A stretch of 64,000 nucleotides of DNA. It comes from Azorhizobium sp965227945 (lineage in GTDB: Bacteria > Pseudomonadota > Alphaproteobacteria > Rhizobiales > Xanthobacteraceae). Position numbers and translations under genes: made by a program. This document shows, piece after piece, positions 18,593-27,529 of the stretch (the stretch's first letter is position 1; every line of letters begins with the position of its first letter). The DNA lies in contig CBDDGQ010000005.1 of assembly GCA_965227945.1 (NCBI GenBank), positions 1,663,205 through 1,727,204 on the forward strand, read 5' to 3'. The notes beneath the pieces are model-generated. The model searched no databases and was not told the origin of the DNA. It saw nothing but the letters and a program-made list of their open reading frames with translations.

Positions 18593-19486
18593 TCAGCGCG
18601 GCGTGTCGGCCCAATAGAGCGCGTGCGGATTGTCCACCAGCACCTGCTGCCGCAGCGCCGGGGTCGGGAACCAGTGTTGCGCCAGTTCGGCCAGGGCGAT
18701 GGTGTCCGGCATGGCGTCCCACAATTCGCAGTGGGGCCAGTCGGTGGCCCAGAGCATGCGGTCCGGCCGTGCCGCCACCAGCGCCGCGACGAAGGGCGTC
18801 AGCGACGCGAACGGCGCCGCCCCTGCACCCAGGCGATAGGGCGCGGAGAGCTTCACGAAAGTGCGCCCGCCCGCCAGGACCCGCAGCAGCGCCTGGAACC
18901 CCCGCGCGTCCAGGCCGAGACCCGGCTGCACGAAGCCCATATGGTCGATCACCACAGGCACCGGGCAGGCGGCGATGAGGCCGGCGAGATCCTCCACCGC
19001 CTGGATGTCGATCTGCATCTGGATATGCCAGCCCAGAGGGGCGATGCGGCCGGCCAGCTGCGCCATGTCCGCCATGGTCAGCCCACCGGGATTGCGGCGG
19101 TTGATGCGGATGCCGCGCACGCCCGCGGTGTGGAGCTGCTCAAGCTCCGCCTGCGATATGTCAGGCGGCACCACCCCCACGGCACGGAAGCGCGCGGGAT
19201 CACCCGCCATGGCCTCCAGCAGCGCGCGATTGTCGGTGCCATAGACGCTGGGCTGCACCAGGATGGCGCGGTCGATGCCGGTTTTCGCCATCACGGCCCC
19301 ATAGGCCGCGAGGTCGGCCGGTTGGGGCGTGTAGTTGCGCACGGCCACCAAGGGATAGCGCTCCGGAGTACCGAAGACGTGGATGTGGCAATCGCAGGTG
19401 CCGTGCGGCAGCCGCTCCGTCAGGACCTGCGTGGGCAGCCCGGGAGGGAGACAGAGCGGAGCGTCGTCTGTTGATCTCCGGCTCAT
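18593..19486 (-). CDS. Amidohydrolase-superfamily lactonase/isomerase (LigI / galactarolactone isomerase-like)
   Basis: TIM-barrel metal-dependent or metal-independent hydrolase of the amidohydrolase_2 group, 297 residues. The barrel-strand motif CDCHIHVFG puts His34 and His36 in place. His182 follows in VVIDHMGF and Asp249 in WATDWPH. This spacing matches 2-pyrone-4,6-dicarboxylate lactonase and Agrobacterium D-galactarolactone isomerase. It lies 10 bases downstream of the IlvD/Edd dehydratase on the same strand, so the pair probably opens or isomerises a sugar lactone and dehydrates the resulting acid. Confidence 0.85.
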   Translation of the reverse strand: MSRRSTDDAPLCLPPGLPTQVLTERLPHGTCDCHIHVFGTPERYPLVAVRNYTPQPADLAAYGAVMAKTGIDRAILVQPSVYGTDNRALLEAMAGDPARFRAVGVVPPDISQAELEQLHTAGVRGIRINRRNPGGLTMADMAQLAGRIAPLGWHIQMQIDIQAVEDLAGLIAACPVPVVIDHMGFVQPGLGLDARGFQALLRVLAGGRTFVKLSAPYRLGAGAAPFASLTPFVAALVAARPDRMLWATDWPHCELWDAMPDTIALAELAQHWFPTPALRQQVLVDNPHALYWADTPR

Positions 19487-19496
19487 GATGGCAGCC

Positions 19497-21209
19497 TTAC
19501 GAGGTCTTCATGCCGTCGCGGCGCAAGAAGTCGAAATCGCAGCCTTCGTCCGCTTGCAGCACCGCCTGGTCGAAGAGCTGCGCATAGCCGCGGGTCGGCG
19601 TCTCGCGCGGCGGCTGGAGGACGAGGGCCGCGCGGCGCGTCTCCATCTCCGCTTCGTCCACCAGGAGGTCGATGCGGCGGCCGGCGACATCAAGGCGGAT
19701 CATGTCGCCATTGGCCACCAGCGCCAGAGGCCCGCCCACGGCGGATTCCGGGGTCATGTGCAGCACGATGGTGCCGAAGGCGGTGCCGCTCATGCGCGCA
19801 TCGGAAATGCGCACCATGTCCTTGACGCCCTGCCGGCCGAGTTTCTTGGGGATGGGCAGATAGCCCGCCTCCGGCATGCCCGGCGCGCCCTTGGGGCCGG
19901 TGTTGCGCAGCACCAGCACGTCGTCCGGCGTCACGTCGAGATCGGGATCGTCCACGCGGGCGGCCATGTCTTCCACGGATTCGAACACCACGGCGCGCCC
20001 GGTGTGCTGGAGCAGGCGCGTGGTCGCGGCCGCATGCTTGATCAGGGCGCCGCGCGGCGCCAGATTGCCATGCAGCACCGCCATGGAGCCTTCGCCGCGG
20101 ATGGGGTTGGTGCGCGGGCGGATGACGTCCTGCCCCGGCACGTCCTCGGCGGCCGCCACCGAATCCCCCAGGGGCTGGCCGGTGACGGTGAGGCAGGACA
20201 GATCGATCAGACCATCCAGTTGCGACAGCAATTTGGGCAGGCCGCCGGCGTGGTGGAAGTGCTCCATGTAATGCGCGCCGGTGGGCTTGAGGTCCACCAG
20301 CACCGGCACCTCACGGCCGATCTCGTCCAGGATGCCGAGGTCGAAGCCGTGCGGCGTGCGGTTGGCGATGGCGGTGAGGTGGATGACGCCGTTGGTGGAG
20401 CCGCCGATGGCCTGGAGCACCACAGCGGCATTGCGGAAGGCAGCCGGGGTCAGCAGGTCGCTGGGCTTGGGACCGCCGGTCCTGGCCATCTCCGCCGCCA
20501 CCCGGCCGCTGTCTTCCGCGAGGCGGATGCGCTCGGCATGGACCGCGGGAATGGTGGCGCTCATGGGGAGCGAGAGGCCCATGGCTTCGGTGATGCAGGC
20601 CATGGTGCTGGCGGTGCCCATGACCATGCAGGTGCCCACGGAGGGGGCCAGGCGGCTGTTGACGATCTCGATCTCCTCCGCATCGATCTCGCCGGCCCGA
20701 TGGGCGCTCCACAGGCGGCGGCAATCGGTGCAGGCGCCCAGCACCTGGCCGCGGTGATGTCCCACCACCATGGGCCCCACCGGCACCACGATGGTGGGCA
20801 GGTCCACGCTGGCGGCGGCCATGATCTGCGCCGGCAAGGTCTTGTCGCAGCCGCCGATCACCACCACGGCATCCATCGGCTGGGCGCGGATCATCTCTTC
20901 CGTGTCCATGGCCATCAGGTTGCGCAGGAACATGGAGGTGGGGTGGGCGAAGCTTTCGTGGATGGAGATGGTGGGGAACACCATGGGCATGGCGCCGGCC
21001 AGCATCACGCCGCGCTTCACCGCTTCCACCAGCGCCGGCACGTTGCCGTGGCAGGGATTATAGTCGCTATAGGTGTTGGTGATGCCGACAATGGGGCGGT
21101 CGAGCGCATCGTCCGAATAGCCCATGGCCTTGATGAACGCCTTGCGCAGGAACAGCGCGAAGCCTTCGTCCCCGTAGCTGGTCAATCCCTTGCGGAGCCC
21201 CTTGGCCAT
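19497..21209 (-). CDS. IlvD/Edd-family sugar-acid dehydratase
   Basis: Iron-sulfur dehydratase of 570 residues from ATG 21209, which has a strong ribosome site (GGGGAG). The cluster-binding cysteines appear in VVIGGCDKTLPAQ, GACTDCRRLW and SVGTCMVMGTAST. PMVFPTISIHESFAHPTSMF is the block typical of sugar-acid dehydratases such as L-arabinonate, D-xylonate or D-fuconate dehydratase rather than of dihydroxy-acid dehydratase IlvD. The start region lies about 145 bases from the first of two inverted operator-like sites shared with the divergent ABC operon. Expected product is a 2-keto-3-deoxy sugar acid. Confidence 0.9.
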   Translation of the reverse strand: MAKGLRKGLTSYGDEGFALFLRKAFIKAMGYSDDALDRPIVGITNTYSDYNPCHGNVPALVEAVKRGVMLAGAMPMVFPTISIHESFAHPTSMFLRNLMAMDTEEMIRAQPMDAVVVIGGCDKTLPAQIMAAASVDLPTIVVPVGPMVVGHHRGQVLGACTDCRRLWSAHRAGEIDAEEIEIVNSRLAPSVGTCMVMGTASTMACITEAMGLSLPMSATIPAVHAERIRLAEDSGRVAAEMARTGGPKPSDLLTPAAFRNAAVVLQAIGGSTNGVIHLTAIANRTPHGFDLGILDEIGREVPVLVDLKPTGAHYMEHFHHAGGLPKLLSQLDGLIDLSCLTVTGQPLGDSVAAAEDVPGQDVIRPRTNPIRGEGSMAVLHGNLAPRGALIKHAAATTRLLQHTGRAVVFESVEDMAARVDDPDLDVTPDDVLVLRNTGPKGAPGMPEAGYLPIPKKLGRQGVKDMVRISDARMSGTAFGTIVLHMTPESAVGGPLALVANGDMIRLDVAGRRIDLLVDEAEMETRRAALVLQPPRETPTRGYAQLFDQAVLQADEGCDFDFLRRDGMKTS

Positions 21210-21353
21210 CCGTTCACTCCCCTGGATCGCGCTTGGCGCGCGCCCCTCATTTGCGTTGGACAGGCAATGTCCCGGACGCCGCGTCGCGCCCGCTCTGGCC
21301 GCCTGTCCGACTGGTCGTCGCCAGCCAGCCCGCACCGTATCCAGCTAGTTATG

Positions 21354-21367
21354 ATTGTCAATAATTT
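21354..21367 (+). promoter_or_regulatory. Operator-like site ATTGTCAATAATTT, copy 1
   Basis: Fourteen bases identical to an inverted copy at 21414-21427. It lies in the 283-base region between the divergent dehydratase and sugar ABC operons. Its core resembles the ATTGT-CA-ACAAT dyad of the neighbouring GntR-controlled locus. A likely target of the GntR regulator at 26796. Confidence 0.7.
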
Positions 21368-21413
21368 CGACCTATATCGCATTGCGAAATGGATTCTTGA
21401 GCCGAATTCCAGA

Positions 21414-21427
21414 AAATTATTGACAAT
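21414..21427 (-). promoter_or_regulatory. Operator-like site, inverted copy 2
   Basis: Reads AAATTATTGACAAT on the plus strand, the exact reverse complement of the copy at 21354-21367. Corresponding bases lie 60 apart, close to six helical turns, which would place two dimers on one DNA face. It is 66 bases before the binding-protein ATG. Confidence 0.7.
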
Positions 21428-21492
21428 ATGTCGAACGCGGGGCCTCCTTCCGCAAAACAAATGCAAAAACGGACATAGGGAGGAGCCAGCCA

Positions 21493-22776
21493 ATGAGGTG
21501 GGGTGATTTCGGTTGCGCGGCGCTGGTCGCTGCGGCGATGCTCGGGTCGGTGGGAGGCGCCGGGGCGCAATCCACGCAGATCAACATGTGGAGCAACTGG
21601 CCGGACGAGCCGGCCAAGAAGGACTGGGTCACGGCCCGCGTCCGCGCCTTCGAGGCGGCCAATCCGCAATGCTCGGTGAAGCTGAGCTTCATCCCCAAGG
21701 CGGACATTTACACCCAGGCAAAATCCGCCGTTCGCACCGGCCAGGCGCCGGACATCTTCTACCTCGAGCCCGACCAGCCGGAGTTCCTCGCCGGCGGCTT
21801 CCTGGAGCCGCTGGACGACTACATCAATCTGGCGGGCCTGGAGGAGTGGGCCAAGCCCGCCTGGACGTCCAAGGGCAAGGTCTACGGCCTGCCGGTGGAG
21901 GCCTATACGGTCGAGCTCTATTACAACAAGGATCTGGTGAAGAAAGTCGGCGTCGATGTGCCGGCCAATTTCCAGCTCACCCAAGCCCAATTCACCGATC
22001 TGGTGAAGAAGGGCGTTGCCGCCGGCATCACGCCCATTTCCCAGGGCGTGGGCGACCGGCCGTTTCCCGGCGGCCTGATGCTCTACGAGGCGCTGCTGCG
22101 CAAGCTGGGGCCTGACGAATACAACCGGCTGCTGCTCGGACGGCTGTCCTATAAAGATCCCCGCGTCGTCGAGGTGATGACCTGGATGAAAGGCCTCGTG
22201 GATGCGGGCGCCTATCCCAAGAGCTTCTCCACCCTGAAGCTGGGTGAATCCCACTTCTATTTCTACAACACCCCCGGCGCGCTCACCTTCCCGGACCCGT
22301 CCTGGTTCACCGGCCGGGCCTTTGCGCCGCCGGAGGGCGGCGGCATGCCGGCGAACTTCCCGCTGGGCATCATGCAGTTCCCGTCCATGACCGATGGCGC
22401 CTGCCCCGAGTGCAAGACGCTGGCTGTGGCCGGTAGCTTCGTCATGTACGCCAAGGGCCAGAACAAGGTCTGCGCGGGTGCGTTGCTCAAATCCATGGCC
22501 ACCGTCGAGAACGGCACGTCCTGGATGGAGCAGGTGTCGCTCCAGACTGGCCTGAAATCCGACCCCTCCAAGATCAAGAGCGCGCATGCGGACTATTTCG
22601 CGGAGCTGAATGCGCGCAACAAGGACGTGAAATACTTCTTCGGCACGCCCCTGTTCTACTATCGGGCTAAGTGCGCCGAGACCTACACCCAGGTGATGAA
22701 CAACGCCTTCCCCGCTGGCCTCATCAGCGTTCCGGAGGCCGCCGAGAAGATGGACGCGGCCTGTTTCAAGGGGTGA
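21493..22776 (+). CDS. Sugar ABC transporter substrate-binding protein (family 1)
   Basis: Periplasmic binding protein of 427 residues with a signal peptide (CAALVAAAMLGSVGGAGAQ, cleavage near residue 26). The ribosome site AGGGAGGAG precedes ATG 21493. Mature landmarks are INMWSNWPDEPAKKDW, QAPDIFYLEPDQPEFLAGG and KVYGLPVEAYTVELYYNKDL, typical of SBP_bac_1 oligosaccharide or sugar-acid binders. Five mature cysteines, including the close pair CPECKTL, are unusual for this family and may form disulfides. First gene of an eight-gene operon. Confidence 0.92.
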   Translation: MRWGDFGCAALVAAAMLGSVGGAGAQSTQINMWSNWPDEPAKKDWVTARVRAFEAANPQCSVKLSFIPKADIYTQAKSAVRTGQAPDIFYLEPDQPEFLAGGFLEPLDDYINLAGLEEWAKPAWTSKGKVYGLPVEAYTVELYYNKDLVKKVGVDVPANFQLTQAQFTDLVKKGVAAGITPISQGVGDRPFPGGLMLYEALLRKLGPDEYNRLLLGRLSYKDPRVVEVMTWMKGLVDAGAYPKSFSTLKLGESHFYFYNTPGALTFPDPSWFTGRAFAPPEGGGMPANFPLGIMQFPSMTDGACPECKTLAVAGSFVMYAKGQNKVCAGALLKSMATVENGTSWMEQVSLQTGLKSDPSKIKSAHADYFAELNARNKDVKYFFGTPLFYYRAKCAETYTQVMNNAFPAGLISVPEAAEKMDAACFKG

Positions 22777-22783
22777 GCACCTG

Positions 22784-23740
22784 ATGGCGCAAGATGCAGC
22801 TTTGGCGTCTCCAAAAGTGGAACCGGGCGAGAGATCCTCGCCCGGCTCCCTGGCGGACCCCCGGCGCACCAGTTGGCCGGTACTTGTGGTTTTCCTGTTG
22901 CCGGCCCTGGCCATTTATGGGGGCCTCACCGCCTACCCAGCGGCCCGCACCATCTACGACAGTTTCTTCACCATCGAGGGCCTGGATGCCTCCTTCGTGG
23001 GGCTTCAGAACTATCGCGATCTGCTGCGGGACGAGACCTTCTGGGTCGCGGTGCGCAACACCTTCGTGTGGGCCTTCATCGCCCCGGTGCTGGACGTCGC
23101 CACCGGCCTCCTCCTGGCCCTGGCGCTCTATGCGGGCGTGCCGTTCGCGCGCTTCTTCCGCGTCGCCTGGTTCACGCCGGTGCTCCTGTCCTATGTGGTC
23201 GTCGCGATCCTGTGGATGTGGATGTACAATTATGACTGGGGCGTCTTTAACGTGGCGCTGCGGGCCATGGGCCTCGGCGCCCTGGCGCAGTCCTGGCTGG
23301 GCGATCCCAATCTGGCGCTCGGCGCGCTGATCGTCACCCATGCCTGGAAATGGGCCGGCTTCAACATGGTGGTGTGCCTGGCCGCCATCCATTCGCTGCC
23401 CAGCGAGGTTCTGGAAGCGGGCGAACTGGACAATTGCGGCTGGGGCGCCAAGCTGCGCTTCATCATCGTGCCCATGCTGCGGCCGACGCTACTGAACCTC
23501 TACATCCTCGCCTTCATCGGCAAGATGAAGATCTTCGATCTGGTGTGGATCATGACTGCCGGCGGGCCGCTGTGGGCGACGGAGACCGTCTCCACCTATG
23601 TCTACAAACGCGCCTTCAACTGGAACACTTTCGACCTCGGCTATCCGTCCGCCATCGCGGCGGTGTGGTTCGGCGTGGTGTGCGCGGCGGTGATGATTCT
23701 CAACCGCGTCCTCGCCTCCAAAGAGCGGCTGGAATATTGA
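22784..23740 (+). CDS. Sugar ABC transporter permease, MalF/UgpA-like
   Basis: Inner-membrane permease of 318 residues. A hydrophilic N terminus of about 30 residues precedes VLVVFLLPALAIYGGLTAYP. Further helices and the EAA loop LEAGELDNCGWGAKLRFIIV follow, the last contacting the ATPase. It starts 7 bases after the binding-protein stop and ends one base before the next permease's ATG. Confidence 0.9.
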   Translation: MAQDAALASPKVEPGERSSPGSLADPRRTSWPVLVVFLLPALAIYGGLTAYPAARTIYDSFFTIEGLDASFVGLQNYRDLLRDETFWVAVRNTFVWAFIAPVLDVATGLLLALALYAGVPFARFFRVAWFTPVLLSYVVVAILWMWMYNYDWGVFNVALRAMGLGALAQSWLGDPNLALGALIVTHAWKWAGFNMVVCLAAIHSLPSEVLEAGELDNCGWGAKLRFIIVPMLRPTLLNLYILAFIGKMKIFDLVWIMTAGGPLWATETVSTYVYKRAFNWNTFDLGYPSAIAAVWFGVVCAAVMILNRVLASKERLEY

Positions 23741-23741
23741 G

Positions 23742-24611
23742 ATGAGCCTCACCTCCATTCTCGGTGCTCGCGATCGCGGTGCCACGCCCATGCCGGGCCT
23801 GTTCGGCAAAATCATGCTGGCTTTGGTGATTGGCGCCTACACCATCTATACGCTCGGCCCCTTCCTGTGGCTGGCCACCATGTCGGTGCGCACTACGGCG
23901 GAGATCAGCGCCAACCATTACGCCTGGCCCAAGCCCTTTCACTGGGAACAGTTCCGCATCGCCTGGGTGGATTCCAACTTCGCCACCTATTTCTGGAACT
24001 CCGCCTTCGTGGTGGTGGGCGCGGTGGCGGTGGTGACCTTGCTGGGAGCGGCGGCGGCGCATGCTCTGGCGCGCTACCGCTTCCGCGGCAACCGCATCAT
24101 CTATGCGGTCCTGTTCTCCTCCATCATCTTCCCGCCGCAGATCACCCTGATCTCGCTCTATCAGATCCTGGTGAACTACAATCTGTACAACAGCCTCTTC
24201 GGGCTGATGCTGGTCTATATCTCGCTGCAATTGCCGTTGACGGTCTATCTGCTGGAGGGGTTCTTCGCCCGCATCCCGCAGGACCTGTTCGACGCCGCGA
24301 AGATGGACGGCTATGGCGATATCGAGATCTTCCGCCGCATCGTGCTGCCCATCGGCATGCCGGCCATCGCCACCACGCTGATCCTGAACTTCATTCAGCT
24401 CTGGAACGAGTTCCTGTTCGCCGTGGTGCTCATCACCGATCCGGACAAGCGCACGCTGCCCATCGGCATCCGTGCCTTCATGGGCGACCATTTCCAGGAC
24501 ATCGGCATGATCGCCGCGGGCGTCATGATCTCGGTGGTCCCGGTGATCATCGCCTACGTCTTCTTCTCCGAAAAGCTCATCCGCGGCATGACGGCCGGCG
24601 CGGTGAAATAA
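23742..24611 (+). CDS. Sugar ABC transporter permease, MalG/UgpE-like
   Basis: Second permease, 289 residues. It opens with a cytoplasmic segment and helix MLALVIGAYTIYTLGPFLWL. The classic MalG blocks appear: ALARYRFRGNRIIYAV and the EAA loop FDAAKMDGYGDIEIFRRIVL, then LILNFIQLWNEFLFAVVL. Spacing to its neighbours is 1 and 11 bases, so it is part of one transcript. Confidence 0.92.
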   Translation: MSLTSILGARDRGATPMPGLFGKIMLALVIGAYTIYTLGPFLWLATMSVRTTAEISANHYAWPKPFHWEQFRIAWVDSNFATYFWNSAFVVVGAVAVVTLLGAAAAHALARYRFRGNRIIYAVLFSSIIFPPQITLISLYQILVNYNLYNSLFGLMLVYISLQLPLTVYLLEGFFARIPQDLFDAAKMDGYGDIEIFRRIVLPIGMPAIATTLILNFIQLWNEFLFAVVLITDPDKRTLPIGIRAFMGDHFQDIGMIAAGVMISVVPVIIAYVFFSEKLIRGMTAGAVK

Positions 24612-24622
24612 GAGGAACCGCC

Positions 24623-25774
24623 ATGTCGGTCGTGAATCTCGACAAGATCTCAAAGCGCTACGGCGGTGCAAGCCCGGTTGTCGATAATGTGGATCTGCAC
24701 ATTGCCGATGGCGAGTTCATGGTGCTCCTCGGCCCCTCCGGCTGCGGCAAGTCCACGACCCTGCGCATGATCGCGGGCCTGGAGGCCATCAGCGGCGGCA
24801 CGCTGTCCATCGACGGGCGGGTGATGAACCATGTGCCGGCCAAGGACCGCGACATCGCCATGGTGTTCCAGTCCTACGCCCTCTATCCGCACATGAGCGT
24901 GGCGGAAAACCTCGCGTTCGGCCTGCGCCGCCGCAAGGTGAGCAGTTCGGAGATCGACCGCCGTGTGAAGGAGGTGGGCGACCTGCTTGGCCTCGGCGCG
25001 CTGCTGGCGCGCAAGCCCAGCGCGCTCTCCGGCGGCCAGCGTCAGCGCGTCGCCCTGGGCCGCGCCATGGTGCGCGAGCCCATGGTGTTCCTGTTCGACG
25101 AGCCGCTCTCGAACTTGGATGCCGCCTTGCGCGTCAACACCCGCAACGAGTTGATCAAGCAGCACCACCGCCTCGGATCCACCATGATCTACGTCACCCA
25201 CGACCAGGTGGAGGCGATGACTATGGGCACCCGCATCTGCGTCATGAACGGCGGCAAGGTGGCGCAGATCGGCGCGCCCTTGGACGTCTATTGGCACCCC
25301 GCCGACACATTCGTGGCCCGCTTCCTGGGCTCGCCGCCCATGAACCTTTTCACCGCCCCCCTGGAGCGCACAGCAGAGGGCTTCGGCTTTGACGCGCAGG
25401 GCCTGCGCGCTTCGCTCACCCGCTGGTCGGCGTCCACCCTTGCGCCACATGCCGGTCGCAAGACGGTGTTTGGCGTGCGGGCGGAGGACCTGCACCTGGA
25501 CCGGGCCGCCGTCGGCCAAGGGGCGGCGGGCAGCATCCGGGGCAAGGCGTTCGCCATCGAGCCGCTCGGCGCCGAGACCCTGGTGGTGTGCGAGACCGCG
25601 TTCGGCGAATGCACCGCCCGCCTGCCGCGCACCGTCGCCCTGCGACCCGGAGAAGAAGTGGACCTCTTCTTCGCCGCCGGCGCCGCGTATGTCTTCGATG
25701 GCGAGAGCGGCAAGGCCGTGCCGCCGGACGAGACCGTGAGCGCCGCGCGCGGCGTGCTGAGGACCATGCAGTGA
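24623..25774 (+). CDS. Sugar ABC transporter ATPase, UgpC/MalK-like
   Basis: ATPase of 383 residues starting MSVVNLDKISKRYGG. Walker A is GPSGCGKST, the Q-loop MVFQSYALYPHMSV, signature LSGGQRQRVALGRAM, Walker B VFLFDEPLSNLDA and switch VTHDQVEAMTM. A C-terminal OB/TOBE regulatory domain of about 140 residues follows (GSPPMNLFTAPL, FGVRAEDLHL). The ribosome site GAGGAA lies just upstream. Its TGA overlaps the GTG start of the oxidoreductase (GTGA). Confidence 0.92.
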   Translation: MSVVNLDKISKRYGGASPVVDNVDLHIADGEFMVLLGPSGCGKSTTLRMIAGLEAISGGTLSIDGRVMNHVPAKDRDIAMVFQSYALYPHMSVAENLAFGLRRRKVSSSEIDRRVKEVGDLLGLGALLARKPSALSGGQRQRVALGRAMVREPMVFLFDEPLSNLDAALRVNTRNELIKQHHRLGSTMIYVTHDQVEAMTMGTRICVMNGGKVAQIGAPLDVYWHPADTFVARFLGSPPMNLFTAPLERTAEGFGFDAQGLRASLTRWSASTLAPHAGRKTVFGVRAEDLHLDRAAVGQGAAGSIRGKAFAIEPLGAETLVVCETAFGECTARLPRTVALRPGEEVDLFFAAGAAYVFDGESGKAVPPDETVSAARGVLRTMQ

Positions 25775-26796
25775 GCGCCCGCTCCCACTCCGGCGAATGG
25801 CGCATCGGCCTCATCGGGGCCGGCTGGGTGACCCAGCATCATCTTGCCGGCTGGCAGTCCCTGGCCGGTCGGGCCCGCGTGGTGGCCATCGCCGACCCTG
25901 CCCGCGACAAGGCGCAGGCGCGGGCCGAGGCCTTCGGCATCGCGCGGGTCTATGAGGACGCGGCCCGCATGCTGGCGGATGGCGGCCTGGATGCGGTGGA
26001 CATCGCCGCGCCGCGGGCCGTGCATGCGGCGCTGGTGCGGCAGGTGGCGGCCACCGGCCTGCCCATCCTCTGCCAGAAGCCGCTAGCGCCCACCTTGGAC
26101 GAAGCAGCGCAATTGGTGGCGGACGTGGGCGATGCCGTCCGCCTCATGGTGCATGAGAATTGGCGCTTCCGCGCTTATTATCGCGATGCCGCCGCCTGGC
26201 TGAAGGCGGGGCGCATCGGCCGGGTGAAGGCGGCCCGGCTGGTGCTGGCCACCAGTGGCACCGTCCCCGATGCGGAGGGCCGCTATCCGGCACTGGAGCG
26301 GCAGCCCTTCATGCGCACGGAACAGCGCATGCTGGTGGCTGAAGTGCTGATCCATCATCTCGATACGCTGCGCATGCTGCTCGGGCCGATGTCCGTGAAG
26401 GCGGCAGCTTTGTCCCGCACCTGCCCGGTGATGGCGGGGGAGGACGGCGCGGTGATCCAGCTGGAAACGCAGGGCGGTGCCGGCGTCTCGGTCTTCGCCA
26501 GCTTCGCCGTGCACGGCGCGCCGCCCTCCCAGGCCGACTGGCTGGAGATCATCGGTGAGACCGGTACGCTGCGTCTGGACGGCGCGACGCTGAGCTGCAT
26601 GGGCCACGGGCCCGAGACGCGGCAATATGATCTGGGCGAGGCGTATCAAGGCTCCTACAACGCCACGCTGGTGCATTTCATCGACGCGCTTGCCAGCGGC
26701 GCGCCGTTCGAGACCGCCCCGGCCGACAATCTGGAAACGCTGCGGCTGGTGGAGGAGTGCTACCGCCTGTCGGGCTGGGAGGCGGGAGAGGCATAA
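25771..26796 (+). CDS. Gfo/Idh/MocA-family oxidoreductase
   Basis: NAD(P)-dependent dehydrogenase of 341 residues from GTG 25771. The Rossmann fold begins IGLIGAGWVTQHHLAGW; the family EKP motif appears as LPILCQKPLAPTLDEA (Gln replaces Glu, Lys kept). VHENWRFRAYYRDA and EVLIHHLDTLRML provide the catalytic-site His region. Members oxidise sugars or reduce keto-sugars. Position between transporter ATPase and GntR genes suggests it performs the first oxidation of the imported carbohydrate. It is coupled at both ends (GTGA upstream, TAATG downstream). Confidence 0.88.
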   Translation: MSARSHSGEWRIGLIGAGWVTQHHLAGWQSLAGRARVVAIADPARDKAQARAEAFGIARVYEDAARMLADGGLDAVDIAAPRAVHAALVRQVAATGLPILCQKPLAPTLDEAAQLVADVGDAVRLMVHENWRFRAYYRDAAAWLKAGRIGRVKAARLVLATSGTVPDAEGRYPALERQPFMRTEQRMLVAEVLIHHLDTLRMLLGPMSVKAAALSRTCPVMAGEDGAVIQLETQGGAGVSVFASFAVHGAPPSQADWLEIIGETGTLRLDGATLSCMGHGPETRQYDLGEAYQGSYNATLVHFIDALASGAPFETAPADNLETLRLVEECYRLSGWEAGEA

Positions 26797-27485
26797 TGAA
26801 TGAGGTGTCCGCGTCCACCACCCGCGATGCGAGCCAGAGCGAGATCGTTCGGCGCATCGAGGAGGACATCATTTTCGGTCGCTTCGCGCCGGGCTCGCGC
26901 CTGGTGGAAGACGTGCTCATGGCCCATTACGGCGCCTCCCGCCATTTCATCCGCCAGGCCCTCGCCCAATTGGAGCGCACCGGCATCGTCCGGCGCGAGA
27001 AGAATGTGGGCGCCACCGTCTGCTCCTATTCGGCGGAGGAAGTGCGACAGATCTACGAGGTGCGCGAGATGCTCACCCGGCAGGCGGCGCTGCTCATCCC
27101 GCTGCCGGCGCCGGAGGCCTTGGTGCAAAAGCTCAAGGCAGTGCAGGAGCGCTATGTCCACTTTGCCCAGGCCGGCGATCTGCGCGGCATCCACGAGACC
27201 AATGACGAATTTCACGTCACCTTGTTCTCAGCCTGCGGCAATCCCTATCTGGTGAAATCCTTGCAGGACTACATGGGCCTCACCTTGCCCATGCGCGCCA
27301 AGAATCTGGCGGATCGCGAAGGGCTGGAGCTGTCCTGCCGCCAGCACGACATGATGATCGAGCTGCTGCGTGGCCGCGATCAATGGGCGCTGTCACAGCT
27401 GTGTATCGCGCACATGCAACCCAGCAAATCCGATTATCTCGACCGCGCCGCGGCCCGGCGGGCGCCTTTGTCCATCGCCGACTGA
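26796..27485 (+). CDS. GntR-family regulator, FCD subfamily, of the carbohydrate locus
   Basis: Transcription factor of 229 residues. Its ATG shares one base with the preceding TAA (TAATG). The winged helix reads IIFGRFAPGSRLVEDVLMAH, then GASRHFIRQALAQLERTGIV. The FCD domain shows IYEVREMLTRQAA, HETNDEFHVTLFSACGN and late CRQHDMMIELL. The recognition helix (SRHFIRQALAQL) shares R-x2-IRQ-x-L-x2-L with the other GntR in the window (NRTHIRQVLSHL), in line with their similar candidate operators. Probably represses the divergent promoters at 21210-21492. Confidence 0.9.
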   Translation: MNEVSASTTRDASQSEIVRRIEEDIIFGRFAPGSRLVEDVLMAHYGASRHFIRQALAQLERTGIVRREKNVGATVCSYSAEEVRQIYEVREMLTRQAALLIPLPAPEALVQKLKAVQERYVHFAQAGDLRGIHETNDEFHVTLFSACGNPYLVKSLQDYMGLTLPMRAKNLADREGLELSCRQHDMMIELLRGRDQWALSQLCIAHMQPSKSDYLDRAAARRAPLSIAD

Positions 27486-27529
27486 ATGTCGCAGCGGCCG
27501 CCTGCGCGCGGCCGCAAGGGAGCTGTTTC

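Noticed and set aside
19383..21506. Plus-strand open frame of about 700 codons across the dehydratase and amidohydrolase
   Set aside because: Antisense shadow of the well-conserved IlvD/Edd gene; no recognisable protein features.
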